Part shown: positions 54,266-63,913 of the stretch, piece after piece
Position numbering within the stretch: position 1 is the first letter of the stretch
Layout: each line of letters starts with the position of its first letter
DNA from: Lacinutrix himadriensis
Lineage (GTDB): Bacteria > Bacteroidota > Bacteroidia > Flavobacteriales > Flavobacteriaceae
Reading direction: 5' to 3'
Assembly: GCF_001418105.1 (NCBI RefSeq)
Contig: NZ_LIQI01000022.1
Location: 682,001 to 746,000 of the forward strand
DNA: 64,000 nt
Program-made: the position numbers and the translations under genes
Notes under the pieces: model-generated
What the model saw: the letters and a program-made list of their open reading frames with translations, nothing else
Told to the model about the DNA's origin: nothing
Database searches by the model: none

Positions 54266-55879
54266 ATGAAGAAACATACTAATCAAATTATCGTATTACT
54301 ATTTTTAATTTTTAATAACACATTATATTCTCAAAATATAGTTGACGACTGTTTTAATACAGTAACATCTGTAGCTTCTGGTGATTTTAATTCAAGTTCA
54401 GATTTAGCTAATATTTTTAGCTCAGATGTGATTGAATGGGATGGAAATAATTGGATTGGTGGATATCCAGCCACCAATATTACAATTCCTCCACCATCAA
54501 ATCAGATATCATGTAGAGCTATTTTTCTAGGTAATGGAACTACTTGGACAGCTGGTGGTGAATCTGTTGGGCTAAGGCTGGACGGTCCGCTTGTGGAGGG
54601 AACTACATACACATTTGATATTACGTATATTAGCCATGGTTTTGGCAGTAACGGTGTTTTTGAGCCTTCTTTTTATACAAACTCATCAGCTACATTAAGC
54701 AGTGCTACTTTAGTTGGTACTTTGATGCCTGTTGGCTTTGTTTGGGAAACAAATAGTTTTTCTTTTGTAGCTAGTTCAAGTCAAGATGGAGACACTTGGG
54801 TTATTTTAAAAACAGAAAGCTCTGGCACATCTGGTCTTATTAACTCTTTTTGTCAAAATTGTAATATCAACGTACCTAATTGTAATGTTTCTGTAAATAG
54901 CGAAACGATTTGCGAAGGTTCTTCTGCAACTATTGCGGCTTCTTTATCTACACCAGGAAATTATACATTTCAATGGACTGTACCAACTGGTTTGCCTAAT
55001 CCTGGTAATGTCAGTTCTTTTTCAACCGATATAGATGGTATCTATTCTGTTATAGTAACTAATGTTGATACTAATTGTAATGCAAACGCCTCTGGAGCCG
55101 TTTCTGTTAATCCTATTCCTATTGTTTCTGTAAATAGCGAATCGATTTGCGAAGGTTCTTCTGCAACTATTGCAGCTTCTTTATCTACACCAGGAAATTA
55201 TACATTTCAATGGACTGTACCAACTGGTTTGCCTAATCCTGGTAATGTCAGTTCTTTTTCAACCGATATAGATGGTATCTATTCTGTTATAGTAACTAAT
55301 GTTGATACTAATTGTTCTAGCAATAATGCTTCAGGAATGTTAGATTATTTTTCTGATTTTGATTTTACAATTGAACAATATTGTGATCAAAATGATTTTA
55401 TTTTAGAAGTTGTACCTATAAATAATTCCTTTAGTATTCAAGATTCAAGTTTTATTTGGCAGCTAAACAATTCTAATATTATTGAAAGTGATTATATGAT
55501 TAGCCTAAGCTCATATTTAAATTTCACTTCAGAAATTGAAGAATTACCTTTAAACATAAGCGTAAGTGTAACCACAAACAATAATTGCACAAAAACTGAC
55601 TCTTTATTAATTGAGCAAGTTTTTTGTTCAATACCACAAGGTATATCACCAAACGATAATGGAAAGAATGATTTTTTTGATTTATCGTTATTAGGTATAA
55701 AAAAACTAGAAATTTTCAACAGATGGGGGACTAGTGTATACCAAAAGAACAATTATACAAATGAATGGCATGGACAGTCTAATTCTGGAAACAAATTACC
55801 AACTAGCACATATTTTTATATAGTAGAATTTAAAAATAACTCTAAACCTATATCTGGTTGGGTTTATTTAAATAGATAA
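54266..55879 (+). CDS. Secreted surface protein with Ig-like repeats and type B (gliding-motility) sorting domain
   Basis: 537 aa. A signal peptide (MKKHTNQIIVLLFLIFNNTLYSQ) is followed by an N-terminal beta-rich domain. Two near-identical Ig-like repeats (VSVNSE.ICEGSSATIAASL...) span about residues 208-271 and 287-350. The end is a gliding-motility-associated type IX sorting domain: ISPNDNGKNDFFDLSLLGIKKLEIFNRWG and a final GWVYLNR. Type IX secretion exports such proteins across the outer membrane. A role in adhesion is plausible but unproven. The two repeats are 192 bp each with two base changes. Confidence 0.88.
   Translation: MKKHTNQIIVLLFLIFNNTLYSQNIVDDCFNTVTSVASGDFNSSSDLANIFSSDVIEWDGNNWIGGYPATNITIPPPSNQISCRAIFLGNGTTWTAGGESVGLRLDGPLVEGTTYTFDITYISHGFGSNGVFEPSFYTNSSATLSSATLVGTLMPVGFVWETNSFSFVASSSQDGDTWVILKTESSGTSGLINSFCQNCNINVPNCNVSVNSETICEGSSATIAASLSTPGNYTFQWTVPTGLPNPGNVSSFSTDIDGIYSVIVTNVDTNCNANASGAVSVNPIPIVSVNSESICEGSSATIAASLSTPGNYTFQWTVPTGLPNPGNVSSFSTDIDGIYSVIVTNVDTNCSSNNASGMLDYFSDFDFTIEQYCDQNDFILEVVPINNSFSIQDSSFIWQLNNSNIIESDYMISLSSYLNFTSEIEELPLNISVSVTTNNNCTKTDSLLIEQVFCSIPQGISPNDNGKNDFFDLSLLGIKKLEIFNRWGTSVYQKNNYTNEWHGQSNSGNKLPTSTYFYIVEFKNNSKPISGWVYLNR
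54887..55315 (+). repeat. Two nearly identical 192-bp coding repeats
   Basis: Copies at 54887-55078 and 55124-55315, offset 237 bp, differ at only two positions. Near identity at synonymous sites points to a recent duplication or gene conversion. Confidence 0.85.
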
Positions 55880-56037
55880 TGAATTAAAAATAATCGCGAA
55901 AATTAATACTATCTACAACACCGTTTATAATTAATAGCTAGTACTAGCCTACTTACAAAAATTATCACCAAAAAAACGCTACCAACACTACTATTTAAAA
56001 CGAATACTAGTTATCTTTACTACCGAATACCAACAAA

Positions 56038-56271
56038 ATGATAATAGACCAAGAGCAAAAATTTAAAGAAGTACTTTCTAAAATAGAAGGTAAAATTAAT
56101 GAACAAACCTTTTTTAGCAAGTTCTTAGAATTGTATCCAGAAGTATGGAAAAAACATAAGAGTACGTTTTCAAAATTTAATAGAAGTAAACAATTCGGAC
56201 AAACAATTCCGTTACCAAAACCTGAAGTTTCTTTGCGAAAAGAAATTAGAATATGGTTACGTAAACAATAA
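56038..56271 (+). CDS. Small hypothetical protein
   Basis: 77 aa, basic and helical (MIIDQEQKFKEVLSKIEGKI...), with aromatic-rich FLELYPEVWKKHKSTFSKF and a Lys/Arg-rich tail. No signal peptide and no known family. It sits alone in an accessory stretch, 158 bp after the type-B-sorted gene. Composition suggests a real protein, perhaps nucleic-acid binding, but this is a weak inference. Confidence 0.5.
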   Translation: MIIDQEQKFKEVLSKIEGKINEQTFFSKFLELYPEVWKKHKSTFSKFNRSKQFGQTIPLPKPEVSLRKEIRIWLRKQ

Positions 56272-56379
56272 AATCTTCCAAGAGTACAGCAGATAATAAT
56301 TTATAACCTCCATATTAAGGGTCTATTATTAGCCAAAGGAGTCCTCTGTTGCATTACTCTAGTCTGTAGCTTTTCTTCC

Positions 56380-57381
56380 TTAAAATCCCGCTGTAAAGGT
56401 TGTTGGTCCGTACCAATCACTATTTCCATCAACACCACAATTGGCTCTAATATAAAAATCATAGCCTTGACCATGGACATAACCATTTTGGTTGGTAAAA
56501 TATAATCCAAAAGTATTATCTGTAACGTTAAATGTATTTGTGGCGTCTAGATTAATCGGACTACCTTCAGGAATAATATGAATGTCCCAACTAGATTCCG
56601 AATTATCACTCCAATTAAAAGTTGCCCATCCATTTCCTGTTCCTGGCCCTATATCAAAATCAGTAGGATCCTTACAATGTACATTAAACGGTGTTTCTTC
56701 TGTGTAAATCCATTCTGGACCTAACCAACCACTGTAACCAGCATTAGAGCAAATATTTCTAATATAAAAGTGGTATGCTGTGTCTGATTCTAATCCAGAA
56801 ATTGGTGCTGATCCACTTCCTATACTGCTTGTATTTTGTACAGTAACTATGGTTCCCTGGTCTAAGCTGAAATTTGCAGGTCCATATTGCACTTCTAATC
56901 CATCCACACTCCCACCAGACCATTCCACATGAATCGTGTTATGTGTTTCTGTAGGATGCAACCAAGGTTTTCTTTTGACTTGCATTAATAACGGATCATT
57001 ACAAAAAGGGTTCTCTTCTTTTGTTTTAAAACTATATACATCAGACCATTCGCTGTTCGAATTAGTATCTTCACAAAACGCTCTAACGTAATAGGAATAA
57101 TCGGTAGATTTAACCAAACCATCTATAAATAAAGAGGTTGCAGTAGCATTTATTGTGGTACCATTACCTAATGAAAAACCTTCAATACCATATTCTACTT
57201 CAAAAGTAGAAGAATTGTCATTGGCGGTCCAAAACAAATTTGCAGTAGTATTTCCTACATCAAATGCTGTTAAACTTAGTATTTTAGAACAAGATGAAGA
57301 TTGGGTTTCCCCTTCTTCATTACTTGAAGAGCAAGAGCTAAAAAACACAAGAATAAAAACAATTAAGAATTCTTTTTTCAT
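56380..57381 (-). CDS. Fibronectin type III repeat lipoprotein
   Basis: 333 aa. Lipoprotein signal with a cysteine at about residue 17 (FFSSCSSS). Three FN3-like units follow, each with the W..N.SS.E/DIHI...G pattern and a final YxFYIRAxC strand: YSYYVRAFCE near 97, YHFYIRNICS near 203 and YDFYIRANCG near 310. Similar FN3 modules are common in flavobacterial surface proteins. The protein ends after the third unit with no sorting domain, so it is probably lipid-anchored at the cell surface or in the periplasm. Ligand unknown. Confidence 0.82.
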   Translation of the reverse strand: MKKEFLIVFILVFFSSCSSSNEEGETQSSSCSKILSLTAFDVGNTTANLFWTANDNSSTFEVEYGIEGFSLGNGTTINATATSLFIDGLVKSTDYSYYVRAFCEDTNSNSEWSDVYSFKTKEENPFCNDPLLMQVKRKPWLHPTETHNTIHVEWSGGSVDGLEVQYGPANFSLDQGTIVTVQNTSSIGSGSAPISGLESDTAYHFYIRNICSNAGYSGWLGPEWIYTEETPFNVHCKDPTDFDIGPGTGNGWATFNWSDNSESSWDIHIIPEGSPINLDATNTFNVTDNTFGLYFTNQNGYVHGQGYDFYIRANCGVDGNSDWYGPTTFTAGF

Positions 57382-57452
57382 TTGAAAGTCATTTTAATTT
57401 AATGTAAAAATAGCAATTTTTATAAGCTACCTCTTCAAAAGATAAAAGAGTC

Positions 57453-58130
57453 TTATAATGGGCTAATTTGTTCTAATTTATCTTTAATCAATTCTTTTTC
57501 TTTAGGGAAAAAACCTTGTACTAAAAGTAAAATACCAAAGCCTAAAATAAAAAGAGCAACAATTTTTTTAGTTTTAAAAATGCGTCTTGGAGTCAACTTA
57601 TTTTTAAGTGTTTTTGCTGCAACAATTTTTAATAAATCTACCAAAAAGTAAACCAATAAAATGGTTCCTAAAAAGATATGAAGTTCTTCTGTACTTTCTG
57701 TTAAAGAGCTACCTATTACAATAAAACCAAGCCATCCAAGTAAAACACCAATATTAATAAAGTTTAATAAAAAACCTTTAATAAAGAGTTTTCCATAGTC
57801 TTTTTTAAATTCTACTTTATGATATTCTCTAACAATTTCACGAAAAGATTTTGAGGTTTTTATAAAAGAAATTAATCCATAAGCGGTTAGTAAAACGCCT
57901 CCAAAAATGAGAAAACTAGGATCGTCTTTCATTTTTTCTAATAACATACTGGTACTATAAAAAGCAACAATAATAAATAAGATATCTGCTAATATTACTC
58001 CGAAATCAAAAATTAGTGCACTCTTAAAACCTTTTGTTGCACTAGTTTCTAATAGCACAAAAAAAACAGGTCCTATTGTGAACGATAATATAATACCAAA
58101 AGGGATTGCTTTTAAAATAGCATCTAGCAT
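57453..58130 (-). CDS. LysE family amino-acid exporter
   Basis: 225 aa with about six hydrophobic helices. The N-terminal IPFGIILSFTIGPVFFVLLETSATKGFKSAL segment, with the proline in the first helix region, is the LysE/RhtB signature. Such proteins export amino acids or related solutes; the substrate is unknown. It has its own TAAATTTG box in the gap to the GIN-domain gene. Confidence 0.87.
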   Translation of the reverse strand: MLDAILKAIPFGIILSFTIGPVFFVLLETSATKGFKSALIFDFGVILADILFIIVAFYSTSMLLEKMKDDPSFLIFGGVLLTAYGLISFIKTSKSFREIVREYHKVEFKKDYGKLFIKGFLLNFINIGVLLGWLGFIVIGSSLTESTEELHIFLGTILLVYFLVDLLKIVAAKTLKNKLTPRRIFKTKKIVALFILGFGILLLVQGFFPKEKELIKDKLEQISPL

Positions 58131-58146
58131 GAGAGATTCTTTCTTA

Positions 58147-58154
58147 CAAATTTA
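58147..58154 (-). promoter_or_regulatory. Candidate -7 box TAAATTTG for the LysE gene
   Basis: Exact TAnnTTTG match on the minus strand, 16 bp before the ATG at 58130. Confidence 0.4.
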
Positions 58155-58169
58155 AGAAAAATGCTAGTA

Positions 58170-58847
58170 TTATTCTTTAATAATAATTTTTCCTCCTAAA
58201 ATAGTATTTTCATCTACGGTTTCTGGGTTTCCATAAATGTAAACACTACCTCCTGCTCTCACTTTAGCTTCTACTTTTTTAATAGTATTTGTGTACGCTG
58301 TTCCTGCTGCTTTTATGGTAACAGTTGTGTTTTCTGCAACTAAATCTTTTCCTTTATAAGATCCTCCGGTGTTAATATCTATAGTTTGATTTACAGCTGT
58401 TCCTGTTATTTTAATACTTGCTCCAGAAACGGCTTTAATATCTAAATAATTAAGTCCTTTTACGTTTAAGCTAACGCTTCCTCCTTCTTGTGCCTTAACC
58501 TTTAGGTCAAACTGTTCTATTTCATCATTAGAACCTATAAAAGTGCCTTCATTTGCATCTATAACATCTAATGTGGTATAATAAACTTGTACTGTGGTAT
58601 CCTCGCCATTAAATGCTTTTTGTAATGTCATTCTAATTTTAAGAATGTCGCCTTTATGAACAATAACAACATCTTTGGTGTTTTTTCCAGAAACTACTAC
58701 TTTGTTTTCATCTGCTTTAATAAGTGCTACTTCTATTCGATCATAGACTTTTATTTCACTGAAAGCACCAATAACATTTTCTTGAGATTCTTGTGCAAAG
58801 CTTGTTATAGTAATACATGCAAATAGTACGTATAGTAAATTTTTCAT
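58170..58847 (-). CDS. GIN domain (DUF2807) secreted protein
   Basis: 225 aa from the ATG at 58847 (signal peptide MKNLLYVLFACITITSFAQ); an ATG 27 bp upstream is less likely. The mature part is a DUF2807 right-handed beta-helix-like domain with repeated VDINTGGSYKGKDL and VRAGGSVYIYGNPE strands and GGKIIIKE at the end. These are common outer-surface or periplasmic proteins in Bacteroidetes, without an assigned function. Confidence 0.85.
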   Translation of the reverse strand: MKNLLYVLFACITITSFAQESQENVIGAFSEIKVYDRIEVALIKADENKVVVSGKNTKDVVIVHKGDILKIRMTLQKAFNGEDTTVQVYYTTLDVIDANEGTFIGSNDEIEQFDLKVKAQEGGSVSLNVKGLNYLDIKAVSGASIKITGTAVNQTIDINTGGSYKGKDLVAENTTVTIKAAGTAYTNTIKKVEAKVRAGGSVYIYGNPETVDENTILGGKIIIKE

Positions 58848-58871
58848 AATATGTTTTATAAAATTATAGAA

Positions 58872-58879
58872 CAAATTTA
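58872..58879 (-). promoter_or_regulatory. Candidate -7 box TAAATTTG for the GIN-domain gene
   Basis: Exact TAnnTTTG match on the minus strand, 24 bp before the ATG at 58847. Confidence 0.4.
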
Positions 58880-58907
58880 TAAAATTAAGAATGTAATAAA
58901 TTGATTT

Positions 58908-59207
58908 TTAGGCAACTTTAACAGCTGTTCCTGTTATAGAAACCATAAGAATTCCTGAAGTTGCAAAAGTTTCTACGTCTACGGTGATACCTACAACAGC
59001 ATTTGCTTTTACTGCAATGGCATTTTGTCTTAGTTTTTGAAATGCTTCTTCTTTTACATCATTAATATTTAGTTCTAAAGAATCATAATACTTTTTCATG
59101 CTAAAAGACATTCCGGTTTGTTTTCTATTGATGGCTACTCCTGTGATGACCCCTAAATAGTCGTGAATTTTATGTCCTTCAATAGTGTTTGTTGTGGTTA
59201 AAATCAT
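58908..59207 (-). CDS. YbjQ/heavy-metal-binding-like (DUF74) protein
   Basis: 99 aa. ILTTTNTIEGHKIHDYLGVITG at the start, then a long helix and NAVVGITVDVETFATSGILMVSITGTAV, which matches the short YbjQ/DUF74 family. Function unknown; the domain forms a pentamer in structural work on homologues. The gene stands between the GIN-domain gene and the rnr remnant. Confidence 0.85.
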   Translation of the reverse strand: MILTTTNTIEGHKIHDYLGVITGVAINRKQTGMSFSMKKYYDSLELNINDVKEEAFQKLRQNAIAVKANAVVGITVDVETFATSGILMVSITGTAVKVA

Positions 59208-59323
59208 GGTTTCTGTTTTTAGTATGGTTAATAATTTGTGCTGAATAGCATTCTCTTACTTCGAACATTTCGAAAGGAAAATACTTTTTATTAGTGGTTG
59301 GATTAGGTAAAATGTTACTTGTT

Positions 59324-59366
59324 AAAAATAAAAAATGCTATTCTCGTAAAAAACAAGAATAGCATT
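59324..59366 (-). terminator. Terminator after rnr
   Basis: Stem AATGCTATTCT (59334-59344) / AGAATAGCATT (59356-59366) with an A-rich tract on the plus side, which is T-rich on the minus strand. Confidence 0.8.
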
Positions 59367-59390
59367 AGTTAAACTATTTTGGTATTCATT

Positions 59391-61588
59391 TTATGCTTCC
59401 GCTTTTCCAATTAATTCGAAATCTAAGTGACGTTTTATTAAATCTGCTTGTTTTACCTTCACAATAATCTCATCACCAAGTTGGTACATGGTTTTTGTAT
59501 CGCGACCAACTAGTGCAAATTGTTCTTGATCAAATTCATAGTAATCGCCTTTAATATCACGAGTTCTAATCATACCTTCACATTTATTATCAATAATTTC
59601 TACATAGATTCCCCAATCGGTAACCCCAGAAATAACTCCTTTAAATGGTTCGTCTAAATGATCTTGCATAAAACGAATTTGCATGTATTTAATAGAATCT
59701 CTTTCGGCTTTTGTAGCTAAATATTCCATATTACTAGAATGTTTACAACGTTCTTCATAAACCTCTGCATTAGCAGATTTTTCACCATCTAAATAGCGTT
59801 GTAATAAACGATGTGCCATGACATCTGGATACCTACGAATTGGTGATGTAAAGTGACTGTAATAGTCGAACGCTAAACCGTAATGTCCAATATTCTGGTA
59901 GTATACTCTGCCTTAGACATGGTACGAATTGCTAAAGTATCTACCAGATTTTGTTCTTTTTTACCTTGTACATCGCTTAATAACTTATTTAAAGAAGATG
60001 CTATACCTTCTTTACTATTGAAGTTAAGCTTATGTCCGAATTTAGATACAATGCCTTGTAAGGCCATTAATTTCTCTTCATTTGGCTCATCATGCACACG
60101 ATACACAAAAGTTTTTTCAGGTTTTTGTTTTCCAACAAACTCCGAAACCTTTCGGTTTGCTAATAACATGAATTCTTCAATTAGTTTATTCGCATCTTTA
60201 GAGGTTTTAAAGAATACGCCAATTGGATTTGCATCTTGATCTAATTCGAATTTCACTTCTACTTTATCAAAACTAATTGCTCCAGATCGCATACGTTGTC
60301 CGCGCATGATTTTTGCAAGTTCGTCCATTTTTAAAACAGCGTCTGCAATGGCTTGGTCTGTTTTATATTCCTTTCCAGTTAATGAAACTTCCGCTGGAAT
60401 TACATTTGTTTTGCTTTCAATAATAGCTTGTGCTTCTTCATAAGCAAAACGCGCATCAGAATAGGTAACCGTTCTTCCGAACCATTCGTTTTTAATTTCG
60501 GCTTTATTATTTATTTCAAATACTGCAGAAAAGGTATATTTTTCTTCATGTGGTCTAAGAGAACATGCGCCATTACTTAATACTTCTGGCAGCATTGGTA
60601 CTACTCTATCTACTAAATATACAGAGGTTGCACGTTCATAAGCTTCATCGTCTAAAACGGTTCCTTCTTGTAAATAATGCGAAACATCTGCAATATGAAT
60701 TCCTATTTCGTAATTCCCATTTTCTAAAACGGTAAACGATAAGGCATCATCAAAATCTTTTGCATCTTTTGGATCAATGGTAAAGGTTAAATCTTTACGC
60801 ATATCTCGACGTTTGGCAATTTCTTCTGGCTTAATTTGTAAATCTATATTGTTTGCATAGTCTTCTACTTCTTTTGGAAACTCGTAAGGCAAGCCATAAT
60901 CTGCTAGAATTGCATGGATTTCGGTATTATGCTCACCAGCTTTACCAAGAACTTTAATGACTTTTCCGTTAGGAGAATCTGCTCTATCTGGCCAATCTTC
61001 CATAGTGACTAATACTTTGTCACCATCTTCGGCATTCATCGTTTTATTGATTGGTACAAAAATGTCTGTTTTCATTTTGTTACCATCGACTACTACAAAA
61101 GCAAAATTCTTTTTAGTATGAATTTGAATAATACCAACATAATCCGTTTTTGCACGTTTTATAATATTAGTAATTTCACCTTCTAGTTTACCACGTTTTC
61201 TACGTTTGTACACATAAAGTTCTACTTGATCTCCGTTTAATGCTTTATTAACATTATTAGAAGCTATGTAAATATCGTCTTCAAAATCATCGCAAATAAC
61301 GTAACCGTTACCACGTTGCGCAGCATCAAAAACACCTGTATGGTATTCTGTATTGACTATGGCTTTAAATTTACCACGGTCTGTTTCTTCGATGTCGCCA
61401 TCTGCTTTGAGTTTTGCTAATTTTTTTATAATCTGGTTTCTACTACTAGCATCATTAACACCAATTTTTGATGCAATTTGTTTGTAGTTAAAAGCCTGGT
61501 TTCTATCTTTTTTTAAAATACTAAGAATGGTATCTGTAAGGTTGGAAATCTTATTATTTGAAGGTTTCCTGTGTTTCTTTTTTGTCAT
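59391..61588 (-). pseudogene. rnr: Ribonuclease R, interrupted by a one-base frameshift
   Basis: A complete RNase R of about 732 aa is encoded in two frames. The 5' part (61588 to 59873, 571 aa) carries an N-terminal helix-turn-helix, two cold-shock domains and most of the RNB domain (DPKDAKDFDDALSF near residue 269). It ends prematurely in TTRILDITV. The other frame continues from about 59894 with [23 protein letters not shown] and [10 protein letters not shown], then an S1 domain, to 59391. Adding one A (minus strand) at 59893-59895 restores the protein. The 3' part after the first ATG (59819) is 142 aa. This is either a true loss or an error in the sequence. Confidence 0.88.
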
Positions 61589-62389
61589 TTAATTTAATTG
61601 TAATCTATTGAATTTCTAAGTTATGTGAAATTCTGTTATTATCTAGCGTTTTAAGTGGAGAAATTTCGCTAATTATTTTGACAAAGTTACAATTTTAATA
61701 TTAAATGCATATTAAGCTACTATTAATTCGTAAAAAAGGAAAGTATATTTTATAAAAGAGAAAAAGGATAAATGTGTTTTAAAAGGAAAAAAAGTAGTTA
61801 TAAACATATATATACATATTCATCTTTTTCTTTTAAAAATTTAAAAAAATAATAATGGTTATTATAGCTTGTTAATAACGGTATAACTTTTTTAAGTTTT
61901 AGTTTGATTGCTTTAGTAATTGACTCTATTAACAAGTTGTTAGTTTATTAAAGGCTTCATTTTAAAAGGATTTAGTTTCGCTATTAACAGTTGTTAATAA
62001 CTCTAATTGACATCCATTTTTTAATAAGTATTATAATTTTTAGTGTTGGTATGTTCCCTTTTTAGTCTGAAAACTTCTCTGTAAAAAAACGCTAACTTTT
62101 TTGGTAGTCTCCTCTGGGTTTTTGATTGGAAAATTAACCGGATATTCCTAATTAAAGTTTTAAAAAACAATAAGAAGATATTAACAAGTTATCCTTATTA
62201 TTTTGAAAGTTATTAAGACTCTATTTCTAAGCTCTGTTTTATTAACAATTAAAACTTAACTATCAATATATCAGTAGTTTAAAATATTTTTTGTATATTT
62301 ACTATTCTCTCCCAATTTTTATAATATCTGTTAATAGTTTCAGTTTCAAAAGCTGAAAATAAATTACGTCTAATTTAAACTATTAACTC
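61589..62389. other. AT-rich intergenic region with rnr promoter box and repeated TTAACA motifs
   Basis: About 800 bp without a credible gene. A TAACTTTG box on the minus strand (61682-61689) fits an rnr promoter. Motifs of the type ATTAACA/TGTTAAT recur: TTGTTAATAAC (61869), palindrome TAACAAGTTGTTA (61930-61942), palindrome ATTAACAGTTGTTAAT (61983-61998), ATTAACAAGTTAT (62180) and ATTAACAATT (62241). The last 100 bp are the leader of the leucine-rich-repeat gene, with a TATATTTA box at 62294. Confidence 0.5.
62338..62358 (+). promoter_or_regulatory. Leader hairpin of the first LRR gene
   Basis: TTTCAGTTT (62338-62346) pairs with AAGCTGAAA (62350-62358), loop CAA, one G-U pair, 31 nt before the ATG. 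An equivalent hairpin with different bases lies before the second paralogue. Confidence 0.55.
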
Positions 62390-63703
62390 ATGAAAAAAAA
62401 TTACACACTTTTATTAAGTATTATATGTATGTATCAAATACATGCGCAATATACAGCTATTCCAGACCCTGTTTTTGAACAATTTTTAATAGATCAAACT
62501 ATAGATAGCGAAGGAACGCTTGACGGACAAGTATTAACAAACGATATAGCAATTGTTAATAGCTTAGATGTTTCTGGAACTAATATTACAAATTTAACTG
62601 GAATTCAAGATTTTATAGGATTAACACAGTTAATAGCAAGCAATGTAAGTTTAACAAGTTTGGATGTAAGTAATTTAACAAATTTACAAGAACTTAATCT
62701 AGCGTTCAATTATACTTTACAGTCCTTAAACCTTACTGGTTGTACAGGTTTGGTAGATCTAGATATTAAAATAACAGGTCTAAATAGTTTAGATTTAAGT
62801 ACGTGTTCTTCGTTAGCTACTATAGATATGTATAAAAGTTTTTTACCACATCTAGATGTTCAAGGTTTAACTTACTTAACAAATATAAGAGCTAATGAAT
62901 CTTATTTGCAAACATTAAATGTTACAGGTTGTACTTCGTTAAGTAGTATTAATATTGATGAAACTTCTATTTCTAATTTAGATTTAAGTAATAATCTATC
63001 GATAACTAATTTAAGTTTTTATGATTCTGGTATTCAAAATTTAAACCTATCTAATTGTAGTAATTTAGAGTGGTTATTTGTGAATCAATGTCGTAGCTTA
63101 AGTACTTTAGATCTAACGAATTGTACAGGAATGAAGAATATTACTTTTTTAGAGTCACTAAGCTATCAATTTACAAGTTTAGATTTTAATAGTCTTTCTG
63201 CTTTAGAAAGTATTGAATTAGGAGGTTCTTCAATTACAAATGTAGACCTTTCTAATTGTCCAAATTTAACTTCTTTATCTATTTATAATTCTTCTGTAAG
63301 TAGTCTAGATCTTAGAAATGGAAATAACACTAATCTTAATTTTTATGTGTATGCTTCAAATTTAAGCTGTATTAGCGTAGATGACGAAGTATATTCTACA
63401 GCAAACTGGGATATTAACATTAATTCTAATTATATTTTTAGTAATGATTGTTCTACTTTAAATGTTGCTGAAAATCAATTAAGTACCATTAGTGTTTATC
63501 CAAATCTGGTTGTTAATAACCTTAATATAGGTTTGCAAAATCATCAAATATTACAAGACCTTACTATAGTAAACCTACAAGGAAAGAAAATAGTAACTAC
63601 TGCGGAAACTACTATAGATCTATCCAATTTAAGTTCTGGTTATTATTTTGCTTTAATACATACCAATCAAGGAAAAAGCATAAAAAAGATACTAAAAATG
63701 TAA
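62390..63703 (+). CDS. Secreted leucine-rich-repeat protein with type A sorting domain
   Basis: 437 aa. Signal peptide MKKNYTLLLSIICMYQIHAQ, then AIPDPVFEQFLIDQTIDSEGTLDGQV, a segment that typically precedes LRRs in flavobacterial secreted proteins. About a dozen repeats of the form L..LDLSNC.NL.SL.I span residues 60-330. The last 80 residues (ISVYPNLVVNNLNIGL ... LSSGYYFALIHTNQGKSIKKILKM) are a type A type IX sorting domain. It is probably on the cell surface, perhaps binding a protein or glycan. A second copy starts 210 bp downstream. Confidence 0.9.
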   Translation: MKKNYTLLLSIICMYQIHAQYTAIPDPVFEQFLIDQTIDSEGTLDGQVLTNDIAIVNSLDVSGTNITNLTGIQDFIGLTQLIASNVSLTSLDVSNLTNLQELNLAFNYTLQSLNLTGCTGLVDLDIKITGLNSLDLSTCSSLATIDMYKSFLPHLDVQGLTYLTNIRANESYLQTLNVTGCTSLSSINIDETSISNLDLSNNLSITNLSFYDSGIQNLNLSNCSNLEWLFVNQCRSLSTLDLTNCTGMKNITFLESLSYQFTSLDFNSLSALESIELGGSSITNVDLSNCPNLTSLSIYNSSVSSLDLRNGNNTNLNFYVYASNLSCISVDDEVYSTANWDININSNYIFSNDCSTLNVAENQLSTISVYPNLVVNNLNIGLQNHQILQDLTIVNLQGKKIVTTAETTIDLSNLSSGYYFALIHTNQGKSIKKILKM

Positions 63704-63731
63704 ATCAACCAACTACATTTAAATTTAAAAA

Positions 63732-63771
63732 AGTCTTGTTTCATTTTATAACAAGGCTTTTTTTTTTTTTT
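63732..63771 (+). terminator. Terminator of the first LRR gene
   Basis: Stem AGTCTTGTT (63732-63740) / AACAAGGCT (63750-63758) with one G-U pair, followed by a run of about 13 T. Confidence 0.85.
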
Positions 63772-63862
63772 ATTTATCTGTTTTTCAGTATTATAACTAT
63801 ATATATTAATTATTTTTTATACATTTATATTTCTCTCCCTATTTTATTACAATGGTTAATAG

Positions 63863-63881
63863 TTTCCGCTTAAAGCGGAAA
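63863..63881 (+). promoter_or_regulatory. Leader hairpin of the second LRR gene
   Basis: TTTCCGCT (63863-63870) pairs with AGCGGAAA (63874-63881), loop TAA, 32 nt before the ATG. A TACATTTA box lies upstream at 63830-63837, matching the layout of the first copy. Confidence 0.55.
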
Positions 63882-63913
63882 AATAAATGATGTCCAATTT
63901 AAACTATTAACTC

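Noticed and set aside
56301-56510. 69-codon frame overlapping the end of the FN3 lipoprotein gene
   Set aside because: Shadow in another frame; the FN3 frame has clear repeated domains.
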